A DNA stretch of 64,000 bases from Synchiropus splendidus (taxonomy: Eukaryota; Chordata; Actinopteri; Syngnathiformes; Callionymidae). This document shows positions 11,211 to 22,336 of the stretch, piece after piece. The notes under the pieces are model-generated. The model did no database searches and was not told the DNA's origin. It was given only the letters and a program-made list of their open reading frames with translations. A program made the translations under genes and the position numbers. Positions within the stretch are counted from its first letter, which is position 1. Each line of letters starts with the position of its first letter. The stretch spans positions 31,831,001-31,895,000 of the forward strand of contig NC_071338.1 in the NCBI RefSeq assembly GCF_027744825.2, in the 5' to 3' direction.

Positions 11211-11388
11211 CCCTATGGGGCTTTGCGAAACAGTGCCCTCACTTTTAGAGCGCGCTAGATGTCACTCTCTTCTCTAAAGTCTTTCAAATAGAACAGCCAT
11301 GTCAATAAAATTCTCATTTTTAAACCAACACCGCCACCTATTGAGCGCTGAAAAGGAGGTCACTGTTTCACGAAGCCTTGCATCACTG
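11211..11388 (-). mobile_element. Family P element, reversed core
   Basis: The core tctaaagtctttcaaataga with caataaaattctca is the reverse complement of the usual core, giving minus orientation. Both arms are diverged; the right end is gtcactgtttcacgaagcct. Confidence 0.75.
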
Positions 11389-12589
11389 TGCTTTGGCCAC
11401 TTCCAACTGAGCTTCTTCTATTTCGTCATCCATTTTTTTTCTCTCCCTTCATTTCCCAAGTGCTGATGTCACACCTCAGCCAACATGCGCCTCCACCACC
11501 ATCCTGTCAATCACACTGCTGCATATATATTGAACATCCTTCATTCCTACTTCCTCATAATAATGTTATGTATCTGGTCCATGAGTAGGACATCTTTGTG
11601 ACAAGGATTCACTCGTCACTGTCCTTGTCTCTCTGCACCATCTGGGAGAGCTGGGACAGATGTGTCAATGTCTCTAAAACAGACAGGTAGCTGCTCACTA
11701 GTCTTCCTCAGACGCCGGAAACAAAACAGTACGGAGGCTGTCGGCATCTCACAGGTGAAGCTTGAGTCCCGTGTCATTTCATGAGGTCTGAGTTTTCTTA
11801 ATCTACTCAGTATGAGGATGTGCTTCTCCATATAGATGCAGCCACTGAGTTCCCAGCATCGGTGGTGATTAAACATGCCGTCAACCCGTCCCCCTCCACC
11901 ACCCCCCGCTGAGACCCACCCACTGTCAGCCGGGCTTCTTCCTCAGCTGCGTGTCACCGGTCTCCGCAACAGCTCCTAATGGTCCAACCCTCCGGCTGCA
12001 TCCCGTCTGTTGCACAAACCAAAGACTGGGACGCTGGAATTTCAGGGTTTCTCTGTGGAAAGGCATTTTCACCCCCTGCTGGTGATCAGAGCAACTGCAC
12101 GGTGAGACCTCAGCTGTTTTGCAGACAGCCTGACCCCATGCCGTCCCCCAAATTTCCTCCAGGCTCTTGTGTTGAGACGATGACGGCGAATTGTCGAGTC
12201 ATAATGGTTTTTCTACAGCGTCACTTTGGAGATATTAGGGTCAAGTGGCAGGTAAATGAGCAGGTTACAGATGTTCAAGTCATCATTGAAACGCACTTTT
12301 TTCAAAGGGCGGAACAAAAAGCCGATCAAATGTAATAACATTGATTTCCTCATGAATTCCTTCACCATCCTGCTACCATTCTCCACTGCTCTTTTGAAGA
12401 CTGCCCTTTTTTTCTGTCTGCGATTGTCTGGAGGTTTTCTGACTCCTTTATGAAAAAACAATATCACATCATTTTCTCTCCCAGATTGACAATTAGCATT
12501 GTATTTATTTGGTAAAGGAGTGATTTTTACATCCAAGATGTTAAACAGATGTGAACAGTCAGCATGGTGGAGATGAAAAACACCTGGGT
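11389..12589. other. Unique intergenic sequence, nothing recognised
   Basis: Overlapping frames at 11979-12335 (plus) and 12213-12536 (minus) are open on opposite strands without motifs or splice context. Confidence 0.45.
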
Positions 12590-12680
12590 TCAGAATTCAG
12601 AATCAAATTTATTATAATAAAATATTAATATAAATAAATATAATAGAATAATATATAATATAAATTATTTATTATTTAGC
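12590..12680. repeat. AT-rich stretch next to a possible LINE tail
   Basis: cagaattcagaatcaaattt at about 12592-12611 resembles the tail motif at 31254-31275 (cagaatcagaatcaacttta). It is followed by about 70 bp of almost pure A and T. Confidence 0.45.
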
Positions 12681-12874
12681 ACGATGGGTTTGTTCTTCGG
12701 TGAGTGGCTCTGAATGGTCTTTATGTTGGTCAGCGTCTTCCTCTGGGTCCAACAAGTGACGTCTCCACACCAATTTCCATGTCTTCTGAAAGGACACTCA
12801 CTAGTTTGATGTTTGCTATCGGCTGGAATGATCTTTTTCTGGCATTAGCCATTTAACCACATAGCCATTTATGT

Positions 12875-13205
12875 CCTGCTTCATCATGAACCTCATCACC
12901 TGCCTTCTTCATCTTCATCTCCACCACCCTCGGTCCAGCTATGTCTCTCCCCACAAACCATCCGTCCTCTCTGAACTTTGTCTCCACACTTCTCCACATG
13001 CCCCTCTGATGGACTCATTTCTGATCTTGTCATTTCTGGTCACTCCCAACAACAACCTCAGCATCTTCATCTCTGACTCATCTACAGTGACTCTGACTCG
13101 TGAGCCTCTTTAGCAGTGACCTACCACGAATCTTCACGAATCGTCCTCATCTCCACCCTGCCTGCACTCTCCTCTTCACCTCTACACACCATCACTGATT
13201 AAAAA
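12875..13205 (-). mobile_element. Relic of the C-terminal part of a non-LTR retrotransposon ORF
   Basis: The minus strand reads EVKRRVQAGW, then MLRLLLGVTRNDKIRNESIR, GACGEVWRQSSERT and QVMRFMM in broken frames. The order and wording match the post-catalytic region of fish RTE-like elements and the 53.6 kb relic (VKRRVQAGW, then MLRLSMGVMRRDNES). Several stops and frameshifts. This is one of the clearer relics of the family. Confidence 0.65.
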
Positions 13206-13649
13206 CCAGAATGTATAGAACAGAACACCACCTAAAATGAGAAGAAGAACATGACGACCATTGGTCAATACACACTCAAGGAACAAGACACAGGAGAAGA
13301 CCTGCATCTTGTTACACGCGACACACTAGAGGAACAAACATGGTAAACAAAGCAACAAAGTCTGATGGTAATATAAACCAGGCATGGTGTGCGACACACA
13401 CAGAGAAATAAAACAAGTTTACGACAATACTATACAATCATCGTGATCGTGTCACAACACCTGTAATAACCGTCACCACCCACAGCATTTTGTAATGTTA
13501 ACTAAGTTACTGGCAAACCATCATAAAATAAATATAACTGTTATGCAACCCATGAAAAGGGCCTAAAGAAACACAATACAATGGTTTTCATAATATTTCT
13601 ATCTCCATGAAGAAGGAAAATACTTAGATTTGTAGTTCACTTTCTTCGC
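13206..13649. other. Unique intergenic sequence, nothing recognised
   Basis: A-rich, low complexity in places; no gene or recognised repeat. Confidence 0.5.
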
Positions 13650-13835
13650 TGAGTTGGACGCCATTTGTCACTGGCCTGAAAAAAGGCAAAGCAATCTGGG
13701 TAGTCTGGGTGTTCCTCAATCCTCAAGTGGGTGCCAGCGAATTTCAAAACTGAGGAGGATACTTTTCTCCACTTCCTGAGAACATGAACTGTATTTTTGA
13801 GGTTGAGGACAGAGGAAGGAATTGGAATTCATCCC
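13650..13835 (-). repeat. Dispersed short repeat, copy 1 (GAATTCCAATTCCTTCC type)
   Basis: The reverse complement matches 17744-17945 over about 170 bp in order: gaattccaattccttcct, cctcaacctcaaaa, tctcaggaagt, attgaggaa and gctttgcctttttttcagcc-like blocks. Not named. Probably a decayed short transposon. Confidence 0.55.
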
Positions 13836-14487
13836 AATCCAAACAGAAAGCAAACATGTGACCAGAGACCTCAAACCACATCAGAACAGTGGCACCGTCA
13901 GAGGTGCCATCACCGACTGGCCCAGTAAACCCTACAACAGTTGCACAGTGACACTGCTGAATTAGGCAGCCGTAACTTTCAAGGTATTCAGTTGGCAAAT
14001 GCAAAGTGATTCATGAGAGGTAACGCAGCATCTGGTCCAAATCCAGCCTGAGGCGCCTGAGTTCAGGGGAAACGTGGGTCCTGTCTCTGGAGTTCTGCAG
14101 TGCACCCACGCTCTAAATGAACCAAATGAATTGATGAGTTTCCTGAGACGAACATCAGTGATGGTGAGCAGGCAAGTGCAGAGACACCGCTGAGGAAACC
14201 ATTCACAGAAATTGTATTATTATGATTATGGTGATAAAAGGTGCTTGTCTGTCCAACTAAGAGGCATGATAAGGTCAGTGCCTGAAGCATTTTACCCAGA
14301 GCAAATCTGCGTGGCATGAGGAGTGGGAGGGGCCTGTGTCAGGGAAACGGACGCAAACAAATGGTGCGTCAGATGCAAAAATTCAGTGTGAAGTTGAGAG
14401 GACATTTAATTGAATGTAATGATGCTGGCCAAAGAAAACACCTGCAGGCGGATGCTTGAGCACCGCAGTGGGTACTTTTGTTCGAGT
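13836..14487. other. Unique intergenic sequence, nothing recognised
   Basis: Minus-strand frames at 13744-14004 and 14063-14317 have no recognisable domain. Confidence 0.45.
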
Positions 14488-14668
14488 ACCTGTTGATAAG
14501 GCTTCGTGAAACAGTGTCCTCAATTTCATGGCCCAGAAGGTGGCGCTGTTGGTTGAAAGAAAAGTGAATTTCGTCAAAATGGTTGTTCAAATCCAAAGGT
14601 TTTAGAGCCGATAGTGCCATCTAGTGGGCTCTGAACTTGAACACACTGCTCCATGAAGCCTCAACATT
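14488..14668 (+). mobile_element. Family P element, full length
   Basis: Both arms and the core are present. CTCF-like motifs lie at 14533-14547 (plus, 14/15) and 14613-14627 (minus, 15/15), convergent, with starts 80 bp apart. A good example of the paired layout. Confidence 0.9.
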
Positions 14669-15164
14669 TCGATGAGAGACAAGTCAGAGACTGATCAGGT
14701 TGAAAACAGGAATATCCTGGTGAGAGTTTCACATTTATTTCTTCATCTCCACTGAGATTTTCTTCTCTGGTGAGAAGCCTGTAGTCCTGGTTTGAATTGT
14801 CTCGTTGTCTTTCCAGATTATGTTTCATAAATATTCCCTCTTAGTTTGGAATATCAAAACCATTTGCCATATTATAGAGCAAGTTTGAAAATGACCTTGT
14901 GTCTCCATGAGAGCACGACTGTGGCAGTTAGCATCATGCATTTTTGACCCCAGGAAAACTCATATTTGAACTGGATCTCCAGCGTCTGCCGCCACACACA
15001 GCCATCAGAGTGCTGCCACATAAATGTGCCTCACTGAATGTGTACGGTTTAGTGATTCTGATTTAAGATAGAAAATGTAGAAGCAATTAAGTCCTTCCAA
15101 TTGAGAGGGCAAACCAGAGCAAGTAAAGAGTGAATCGACTGCAGCGATTAAAGTAAAGCAGTCG
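14669..15164. other. Unique flank of the TG array, nothing recognised
   Basis: No repeat or gene recognised up to the start of the tandem array. Confidence 0.5.
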
Positions 15165-15174
15165 GTTGGTTGGA

Positions 15175-15208
<34 letters not shown>

Positions 15209-15274
15209 CTGGGGCGGTCGGTTGGCGTGTGTATATGTGTGTGTGCGTGTGTGTGTGTGTGATGTGTGTGTGCA

Positions 15275-15308
<34 letters not shown>

Positions 15309-15742
15309 TGTCTGGGGCGGTCGGTTGGCGTGTGTATATGTGTGTGTGCGTGTGTGTGTGTGATGTGTGTGTGCATGTGTGTGTGTGTGTATCTGGGGCG
15401 GTCGGTAGGAGTGTGTATGTGTGTGTGTGTATGTGTGTGTCTGGGGCGGTCGGTTGGAGTGTGTGTGTGTGTGTGTATGTGTGTGTGTGTGTCTGGGGCG
15501 GTCGGTTGGCGTGTGTATATGTGTGTGTGCGTGTGTGTGTGTGATGTGTGTGTGCATGTATCTGGGGCGGTCGGTTGGAGTGTGTATGTGTGTGTGTGTG
15601 TGTGTCTGGAGCGGTTGGTAAGAGTGTGTATGTGTGTGTGTGTGGGGCGGTCGGTTGGAGTGTGTATGTGTGTGTGTGTGTCTGGAGCGGTTGGTAAGAG
15701 TGTGTATGTGTGTGTGTCTGGGGCGGTCGGTTGGAGTGTGTG

Positions 15743-15775
<33 letters not shown>

Positions 15776-16019
15776 CTGGGGCGGTCGGTTGGAGTGTGTA
15801 TGTGTGTGTGTCTGGGGCGGTCGGTTGGAGTGTGTATGTGTGTGTGTGTGTGTGTCTGGGGCAGTCGGTTGTAGTGTGTGTGTGCGTGTGTGTGTCTGGG
15901 GCGGTCGGTTGGAGTGTGTGTGTGTGTGTCTGGGGCGGTCGGTTGGAGTGTGTGTGTGTGTGTATGTGTGTGTCTGGGGCGGTCGGTTGGAGTGTGTGTG
16001 TCTGGGGCGGTCGGTTGGA

Positions 16020-16054
<35 letters not shown>

Positions 16055-16081
16055 TGTGTGTGTCTGGGGCGGTCGGTTGGC

Positions 16082-16123
<42 letters not shown>

Positions 16124-16180
16124 GTGTGTGTGATGTGTGTGTGCATGTGTGTGTGTGTGTGTCTGGGGCGGTCGGTTGGA

Positions 16181-16218
<38 letters not shown>

Positions 16219-16245
16219 CTGGGGCGGTCGGTCGGAGTGTGTGCA
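15165..16245 (+). repeat. Compound minisatellite: TG tracts separated by a GC-rich spacer
   Basis: About 20 spacer units of the type tctggggcggtcggttgg separate TG tracts of 10-60 bp. Spacer variants include ctggagcggttggtaaga (twice, near 15606 and 15680) and ggggcagtcggttgtag. A longer higher-order unit containing gtatatgtgtg, gcgtgtg, gatgtgtgtgtgcatg occurs near 15225, 15330, 15510 and 16080. The array spans about 1.08 kb. Both strands stay open for hundreds of codons (His-Thr / Val-Cys runs) only because of the repeat; this is not coding. Confidence 0.97.
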
Positions 16246-16248
16246 CCA

Positions 16249-16405
16249 CTAGCGACGTTCCAGCTCCGATAAGAGGCGGCTGCTCCTCGCTGTCAGAGGA
16301 CTGGGCAGCTGTGGACCCTGACCCAGGAGTGAGTGTTAGTGAGTCAGACACAGCTGACCGTTCTGTGCCTTCAGAAGAAGTTGAACTGCAGATATTGGCT
16401 GTTTA
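16249..16405 (+). other. Short acidic, serine-rich open stretch after the TG array
   Basis: After the array the plus strand stays open for about 50 codons (pieces such as SLSEDWAAVDPDPG and VSESDTADRSVPSEEVEL) and then stops. The composition looks more protein-like than the surroundings. It could be a relic of a transposase N-terminus or an exon end, but no motif proves it. Confidence 0.2.
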
Positions 16406-16605
16406 ACAAAAGCACTTTCAAAGGTGGGAATTTGCATCGGCAACCTGTCCAGGCTGAGCTTCTCACTCCATGTTGGTTCCGATGGCCCCCAGCACCCGTG
16501 AACCTGAACATTCAGGGAAACATGAATTATACAACAAAATTATGAGGCTAGACTTGAATAACAAAATTGGTTTCTAGCTTCATAACGGAAGTCAAATAAC
16601 TTGTC

Positions 16606-16745
16606 ACAGTGTCATGAAGCAGTGATGTCATTTTCTGCGATCAATAGGTGGCGCTGAAAAGAGGTTTTAATGAAATGGCTGTTCAAACCCAAAGATTTTA
16701 GAGCAGGCAGCGCCGTCTGTTTCATGAAGCCTCATCACGACACTC
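16606..16745 (+). mobile_element. Family P element, both arms shortened
   Basis: Core gttttaatgaaatggctgtt and gattttagagcaggcagcgc are well kept. The left motif at 16641-16655 is 13/15. The right arm is deleted between cgccgtct and gtttcatgaagcctcatc. Confidence 0.8.
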
Positions 16746-17423
16746 AAGTAAGCCATGTTGCACTGTTTCCCTTTGAAGCACATGAACACAATACAGTAAA
16801 TGTGTCCTCAGGTGTCTTGGATTTACGCTTCATTTCACTGTGATACTTCGGCTACTAGTGACAGAAGGATGTGTTGGACGCAGCCTCACGCTTGTTGCTC
16901 CAAACACCCAGATGATTAGTGTTGGTTGCTCTCTTGTGTAATCATAATTCATCTTGTACCACTTGTACTCCTGAACCGGGTCTTTTTTATGAGGTGCTGG
17001 ACCTAATTATAGCTGACATTGGACAAGGTGAGTCATGTTCCTCACATCGGCAGTCAGACGGCTATACATTCCTCCCGCCTTCTGACTTGTTTTGGGTTTT
17101 CGCTGCAGGTTTGACATGAAATGAGGCAGAATATGCGCCGCGCCTCGTGTGAGGATCAATGGTTGTGTGTCAGCAAACGTGTCCGCTTTGGTCGGCTCAG
17201 CTCAGCAAGTCCGTAAATGGATTTACTAGTTGGACAAGAAGTTTGATCGGAGCGTAATAACCTCATGTTCTCAATTGACTGCTGGACCAATCGGGTAGCA
17301 CCCTGTGGAGTAGCACATCTGAAGAAAGTGTTCCAGGCTGTGTGTCGAGAAGATATGGGGCAGTAATGTTTTCCAAATACCACAGACGAGTTCAGGCCAA
17401 GACCAGAATATACCAAGACTATT
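16746..17423. other. Unique intergenic sequence, nothing recognised
   Basis: No recognisable gene or repeat. Confidence 0.5.
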
Positions 17424-17732
17424 GCTGCGTTCCAGTCACCTCAGAAGCTGGGAAAGATGTCATCGAGGTGGGAAAAGAAGACGGCGACATCCATGTCTAA
17501 CGCTAGTCTCATATTCAGCAAGGTTACAACAGGATAACCAGCAAGATGAAGAGGGAATTCTTTCATGTATTCTAAACTTCTATGTCATGTTTACGTTTGT
17601 CTTAACCATCTTGGATTGCGATCTGGGGGTGGCGAGAATTCGCCTACCTTCTGAACGGTAAATCTTATGTCAGGTGACGTCATCGGGGCGGAGCTGAGAA
17701 TTTCCCAGTTCCGAGGACAGCAGGGATGCAGC
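17424..17732. mobile_element. Possible decayed short element with inverted ends
   Basis: gctgcgttccagtcacctca at the left and the reverse complement of the right end (gctgcatccctgctgtcctc) agree at the outer five bases and again at ctgggaaa, about 20 of 32 positions overall. No clear target-site duplication. Weak call. Confidence 0.3.
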
Positions 17733-17743
17733 ATGGGTCCAAG

Positions 17744-17945
17744 ACCGTGGGTGAATTCTAATTCCTTCCTTAATCCTCAACCTCATAAATGCGCGCTCTC
17801 ACCGAATGCTTGGACTGTCCCGATTCTCAGGAAGTTAAGTTGAGCAGCAAGGTTGAGGAAAGCGTCATCCTGAGATGGGTCTCAGAATTGAGGAATACCA
17901 GGAATGCTTTGCTTATTTTCAGCCAATAAAAAGTGGCAAAGAAAG
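17744..17945 (+). repeat. Dispersed short repeat, copy 2 (GAATTCCAATTCCTTCC type)
   Basis: Matches the reverse complement of 13650-13835 in the order of conserved blocks, from gaattctaattccttcct to tgctttgcttattttcagcc. More diverged in the middle. Confidence 0.55.
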
Positions 17946-18104
17946 TGAGCGACAAATGGAAGTAGTTTATTTGTTAATGCCGATATAAATGTGATGAATA
18001 TTATCAGTATATTATCTTAGTCCATTTCATGGATAGTTTACGTCATTGTTGCATGACATTTACTTTTCATTTTCAATATTTTTTCTGTCTTCTTCTTCTG
18101 TGAA

Positions 18105-18290
18105 TTGACAGACTTTAATGCTGTGCTGCCCCCCACAGTGTGAGGACGTATCTGCATGCAAGAGGTGTCCCATCTCCAAGTCACAGCCCTTGCCACTGGG
18201 TTTTGAGGGCTAAGGTTGAAGGTTAAGAACTGTGGCTTGAGGGAGGAAGTGGAATTCACCTCAAGACTTTGAGGGCCTGGACCAAGGCCA
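18105..18290 (-). repeat. Dispersed short repeat, possibly related (minus strand)
   Basis: On the minus strand: gaattccacttcctccctca, then aaccttcaaccttagccc, tgacttggagatgggacacc and a gaagaagaag end. The start and the phrase structure resemble the two preceding repeats, but alignment by eye is not conclusive. Confidence 0.35.
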
Positions 18291-19224
18291 TGAAAGCTCT
18301 TTTTTGCTTGTTTCTTTTTTGACATTATCATGTCATTTAAGACTAAAATACTCAGAGGCAGACGTCCTTTTTAAAACCTGTCAAAAGCCACATATTAATG
18401 AACCTCTTTTTTTCGCTAGTTTACCTCTGTCAACATTTCAACTTCGCATGATGGAAATTCCGCTCTCTGAAGTGCATTCCTCCCGGGGAGCAGAGCACCT
18501 CTGACTTCTGCAGGTACTCGACATGCTGCCATTGAAGGTCAACTGAGACGAGCCGCGGCAACACTCTAACCCCAGAAGAATTGGAAATATCATCGGACGT
18601 CTTCCACGACAGACCTTTATCCTCTGGAGGAAGAAGCGCTGAGGTTTTGCGCTAATGAGACAAGCAGATGGCCTTTCCGCTGCCCTTTATTTGTTAAAGA
18701 TCCCTCCACTGGAGCATGTGCAGTTGGCCATGGGCTCGACAAGTCAACACGTGTACAGTGCATACGTTAGCTAAGCATAGCGGAGGGCGACATCGGAAGG
18801 AAGTCAGAGGGCCAGCTGTCGTGCATCTGTAGTCACTTCGTACTCCCTTCGGCACTGAGGAGCAGATTTTCCGAGGATTAGCAACTGGCTATATTGTTTG
18901 CAAAAGAAGATTTTAGATCCATCACGGTCATTATTTCTGCGTTTGTATATCACCGGGAGCCGATTTAATGATGGCAGAGCCTCAGGCAAAAGCCATTCCT
19001 CATATCTTTAAATGGATTATGCTATGATTTGTTTTCATTTGACTCATCTAACAACAGAGAAGAGCCAGTTAGGAGGAAGGTGAGCTGAGGCCAGGACCCG
19101 TCTAGTCACATGAGGCTGAAAACAAAGCGTGTCGTGAGGTTTGGTTCATCCAAACATGAACCTTAGAAGGCTACACAAGCACCAGAGCAGGGCGAGGACA
19201 CAACCGGACTACAGAACTAGATCT
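18291..19224. other. Unique intergenic sequence, nothing recognised
   Basis: No repeat or gene recognised. Confidence 0.5.
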
Positions 19225-19830
19225 AGAAAAGACTTGACCTTGACAAGACAATATGATGAGACGATGACTGGATGGGAGGCGACAACACAAGACTTGGCTT
19301 AACATGGAGAAACGACGACTTGAGGAAACGTAACTCGACCAAACGTGGAGGTGGAGACTTTACTTGACAAGGCAAGAAGAGACGATGCCTTGACTAGATG
19401 AGACGGTGCTCCACCAAATGTTTCTTGATATTGTGACTTGGCGGGACAAGACGATGACTTGATGAGACGGAACTCGCCCGGACTGTTTCTTAACTTGACA
19501 TGGATAATTTTCTATCCTGAAGAAGATGGACTTGTTGAGACAAGACCAAACTGTTTTTTGACTTGATGCGGGGAATTGACTTGACATGGCAAGACGAGAC
19601 GATGACTTGAAGAGATGAAACTTAACCAGACTGTTACTTGACTTGATGTGGCAACTTGATTGAGCAAGACCAGTCAATGACTTGTCTACACGGGACTTGA
19701 CCATACTGTTGCTTAGACTTGGGGACTTAACTTTAGAGGGCAAGACAAGATAATGACTTGACTAGACAAGACAGGACTTGACCAGACAGTTCCTTGACTT
19801 GACGTGGAGACTTGACTAAACTTGACAGGA
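19225..19830 (+). repeat. Degenerate minisatellite, period about 75 bp
   Basis: The phrase gacgatgacttga or a close variant recurs near 19260, 19381, 19450, 19598, 19673 and 19749. The last intervals are about 69, 148 (two units), 75 and 76 bp. A second phrase, cttgaccagactgtttcttg, recurs once per unit. Roughly eight degenerate units. The 127-codon minus-strand frame at 19360-19743 is a by-product. Confidence 0.75.
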
Positions 19831-21648
19831 AGGCGGTGGCTTGAACGGACTAGAGAAGGCGGAGACAAGACAAACGAGGTGCACACAGGAAGACCAGACT
19901 AACTCTGCCAAAATAAAACAGGAAATAAACAACTGAACATTCAAACTAACAGATGAACAAAACCAGGCGGACCAGGCAGCTGGTGACAACAGCATAGTCT
20001 GCAAACATGGTGATGACTGAACACATCTTTCCAGTGAGTGAGTAGAAGAGGGTATCAGAAAACGCATTGAAGGGACAAAGAAAACACATGGGTCATGGGT
20101 CAAACGCAAGGCAAGGGCTCAGAATAAGGCCAGATGAAGCACGCAGTCGGCCTGGGGTCCACAGGAGCCCAGGAATTCCTCCCACTGTCCCACTGAGCGG
20201 ACTGACTCTTCTCAAACACGTCGATGCCAGATCCACACCCTGACACACGGGGTGAGACGCTGGTCCAAACAGGGTCTCGCTTTCCTCTGGTCATGTGACT
20301 TCTGTCTCCCCGAAACCAGACGTCATTCCATGAGCCCACTTTTGCTCACAAAAGCACTGAAGCCATGCATCCTTTTGCTCTTCAATAGGGTCGATGGAGT
20401 TCCAGTGAAGGACTTGGTTTGCATTGTGTTTGTTCTCTAATGGTAATTTTTTACTTGCAGTCAGAATTGATATGATGAAGTGAATGTTTGTCTCTGTGGC
20501 ATCAATAAAATCACCTGAATATCGTGATGAGTCAGAAGAAGTTAAACCCTCAGGTCACCTGTCCAGGTTTAGGGTGAAGAGTCTAGATTCATGAGTCATT
20601 AATGACATCTTCGATTGAAATGAAAAATGAGGGCAGCATACGTGCACCGCTGACATGCTAGCAGCTCATGCTCGTTTCCTCTCCCTCGATCCAGAAACAG
20701 GGGTCAGAGGTCAGACTGGACAGAGAATTCTGAGGGGAAGTTTCTTTATAGTTAGTTGACTCGTGAGCCAGAAATGATGGATGACACTTTCAAACGTTGC
20801 GGAATGCACGGATCGTGCGGAATGAGTCGGGAACTCCGCGGGGTTTCCCCAACGTTCCTCGGATCTGACGACAATGCAGAATTCGTCTGCGAAAGGGTGC
20901 GTGCTTTGGGCCGATCCTCAGCGGGAGAGAGAGAGGGAGGGTCCGGATCAATCAGGAGGTGTTTAAATCCCTGGCACTCCTCACACACTCCTCATCTCAG
21001 ATCGCCTGACAGATGAAACGCCACTCTAGTTCCGACACCTTTCACACCGCGGGGGCCGGCTCGCCGCTGAATCATACTGTCGTCTTTAAGGTCATAAAGA
21101 TTCATCAAGCCTTTTATGTGGGAAAATTCTGCAAGGCGCAGCGAAACAACCCAGGAGATGCAGATGACTGACTGTTATCATCCATATTTAACATTTTGGA
21201 GACCTACAGAGCCTCATGGTGGTGAGCAACAGAAGTTTTCCACTCATCGCCATCGCTCTTCACTCCAGGAGAAGATGCTGCATCACGGATGGTGCTTGAC
21301 TTCCTGCCAGACAGGAAGTAGCACAGCTAGACCTCTTGAAGGTGGGTGAGTGACTCCATGGACCTGCTGGATCAGAGTGGAACTGGTGAAGTTAAATGGC
21401 AACTATACAACAAATACATTTTAGTGATGAGGAACGAGATGCGGTCGGCACCGTGCTCAGAGACGCCATAATCTGACGGCTTCCTTCCTGGGACCACATG
21501 CTCAATCTGAAGAGAGAAGCCGTCAGTCAGTCAACTGATGGCCTCCTGCCACGCAAACCTCTGTCAGGCAGAAAAACCCAAAAAGGAAGCAGAAGAACAA
21601 AACAAACAGGGATCATGACTCCAGTAATCTGTTCATGACTCGTGTAGC
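19831..21648. other. Intergenic sequence, locally CpG-bearing, nothing recognised
   Basis: 20770-21080 is richer in CpG than its surroundings and not obviously repetitive, with a plus-strand frame at 20756-21016. It could be a conserved noncoding element, but this cannot be judged from one sequence. Confidence 0.35.
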
Positions 21649-22336
21649 TACAGCCTGCTCTCGGTTTTCAAACGTCCCTGGCTTCGAAAAAAAAATGTTG
21701 AGATGTTTTTGCTTCGGATTTTGAACGAAAATCCAGAACTGGAACGCCCCCGAAAAGAGCCGGAAAAAAACATAACGTGCGCGGACCGATCAGCTGACCC
21801 ACGAGGTGCTTTGTTATTGTGTACAACGCAGCCTCTGTATGCAGACGTGTCCCGTTAGCTCCATTTACTGACTGTTTTTTCTTCATATTGAGGTGTAAAA
21901 CCTTTCCTGTCTCCACACTGGACCGTGTCACAGGGGAGGTGCTGGAGCGCTCACTCCAGGGTTTGATGTCCTGTTGTGGGCTGGAGCTGGGACAGGGATG
22001 AGGCGAGTCTGGGACAGAGCGTGACTTGGTTTATGACTTTGTCACAGCCAAACTGCACAGAAGCGCACATTCAGAGCTGGACACGCACCGGGCACCTCTT
22101 CACTTCTGGAGAGACGTCACTCACTCTGCAACCCCTCCCACATGCAGCGGCCACACACATAGAGGAACAGCCACCTGCAGCAGACACTCTACATTCACTC
22201 CTACAAAAGACTATTTTAAGGCTTGGAACGCATTAGTTCTTTTTCCATTCATTGTAATGGGAAAAATCGATTCAGATTTCAAACAAATCGCTTCTCGAAC
22301 GGCCGTCTGGAACGGGAGAACCGAGGTTGGCTTGTA
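21649..22336 (+). mobile_element. ~690 bp interspersed element, copy 1
   Basis: Closely matches the reverse complement of 55599-56299. It starts tacagcctgctctcggtttt, corresponding to tacagtggtaccttgg in the other copy, and ends ccgaggttggcttgta, corresponding to ccgaggtacccaggta. Both copies begin and end with TA, suggesting TA target duplication, so a non-autonomous DNA transposon is the leading guess. An internal frame from 22026 (MVYDFVTAKLHRSAHSELD...) is preserved in both copies with about two differences over the first 68 codons, but it resembles no protein I know. Confidence 0.7.

Noticed and set aside
15005..16351. Very long open frames on both strands (up to 448 codons) through the TG array
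   Set aside because: They consist of His-Thr, Val-Cys and Pro-Thr-Asp-Arg-Pro runs produced by the tandem repeat. All frames are open for the same reason, and no start, domain or splice context supports them.
19360..19743. 127-codon minus-strand open frame
   Set aside because: Lies inside the degenerate 75-bp minisatellite; the Ser-rich reading repeats with the array.
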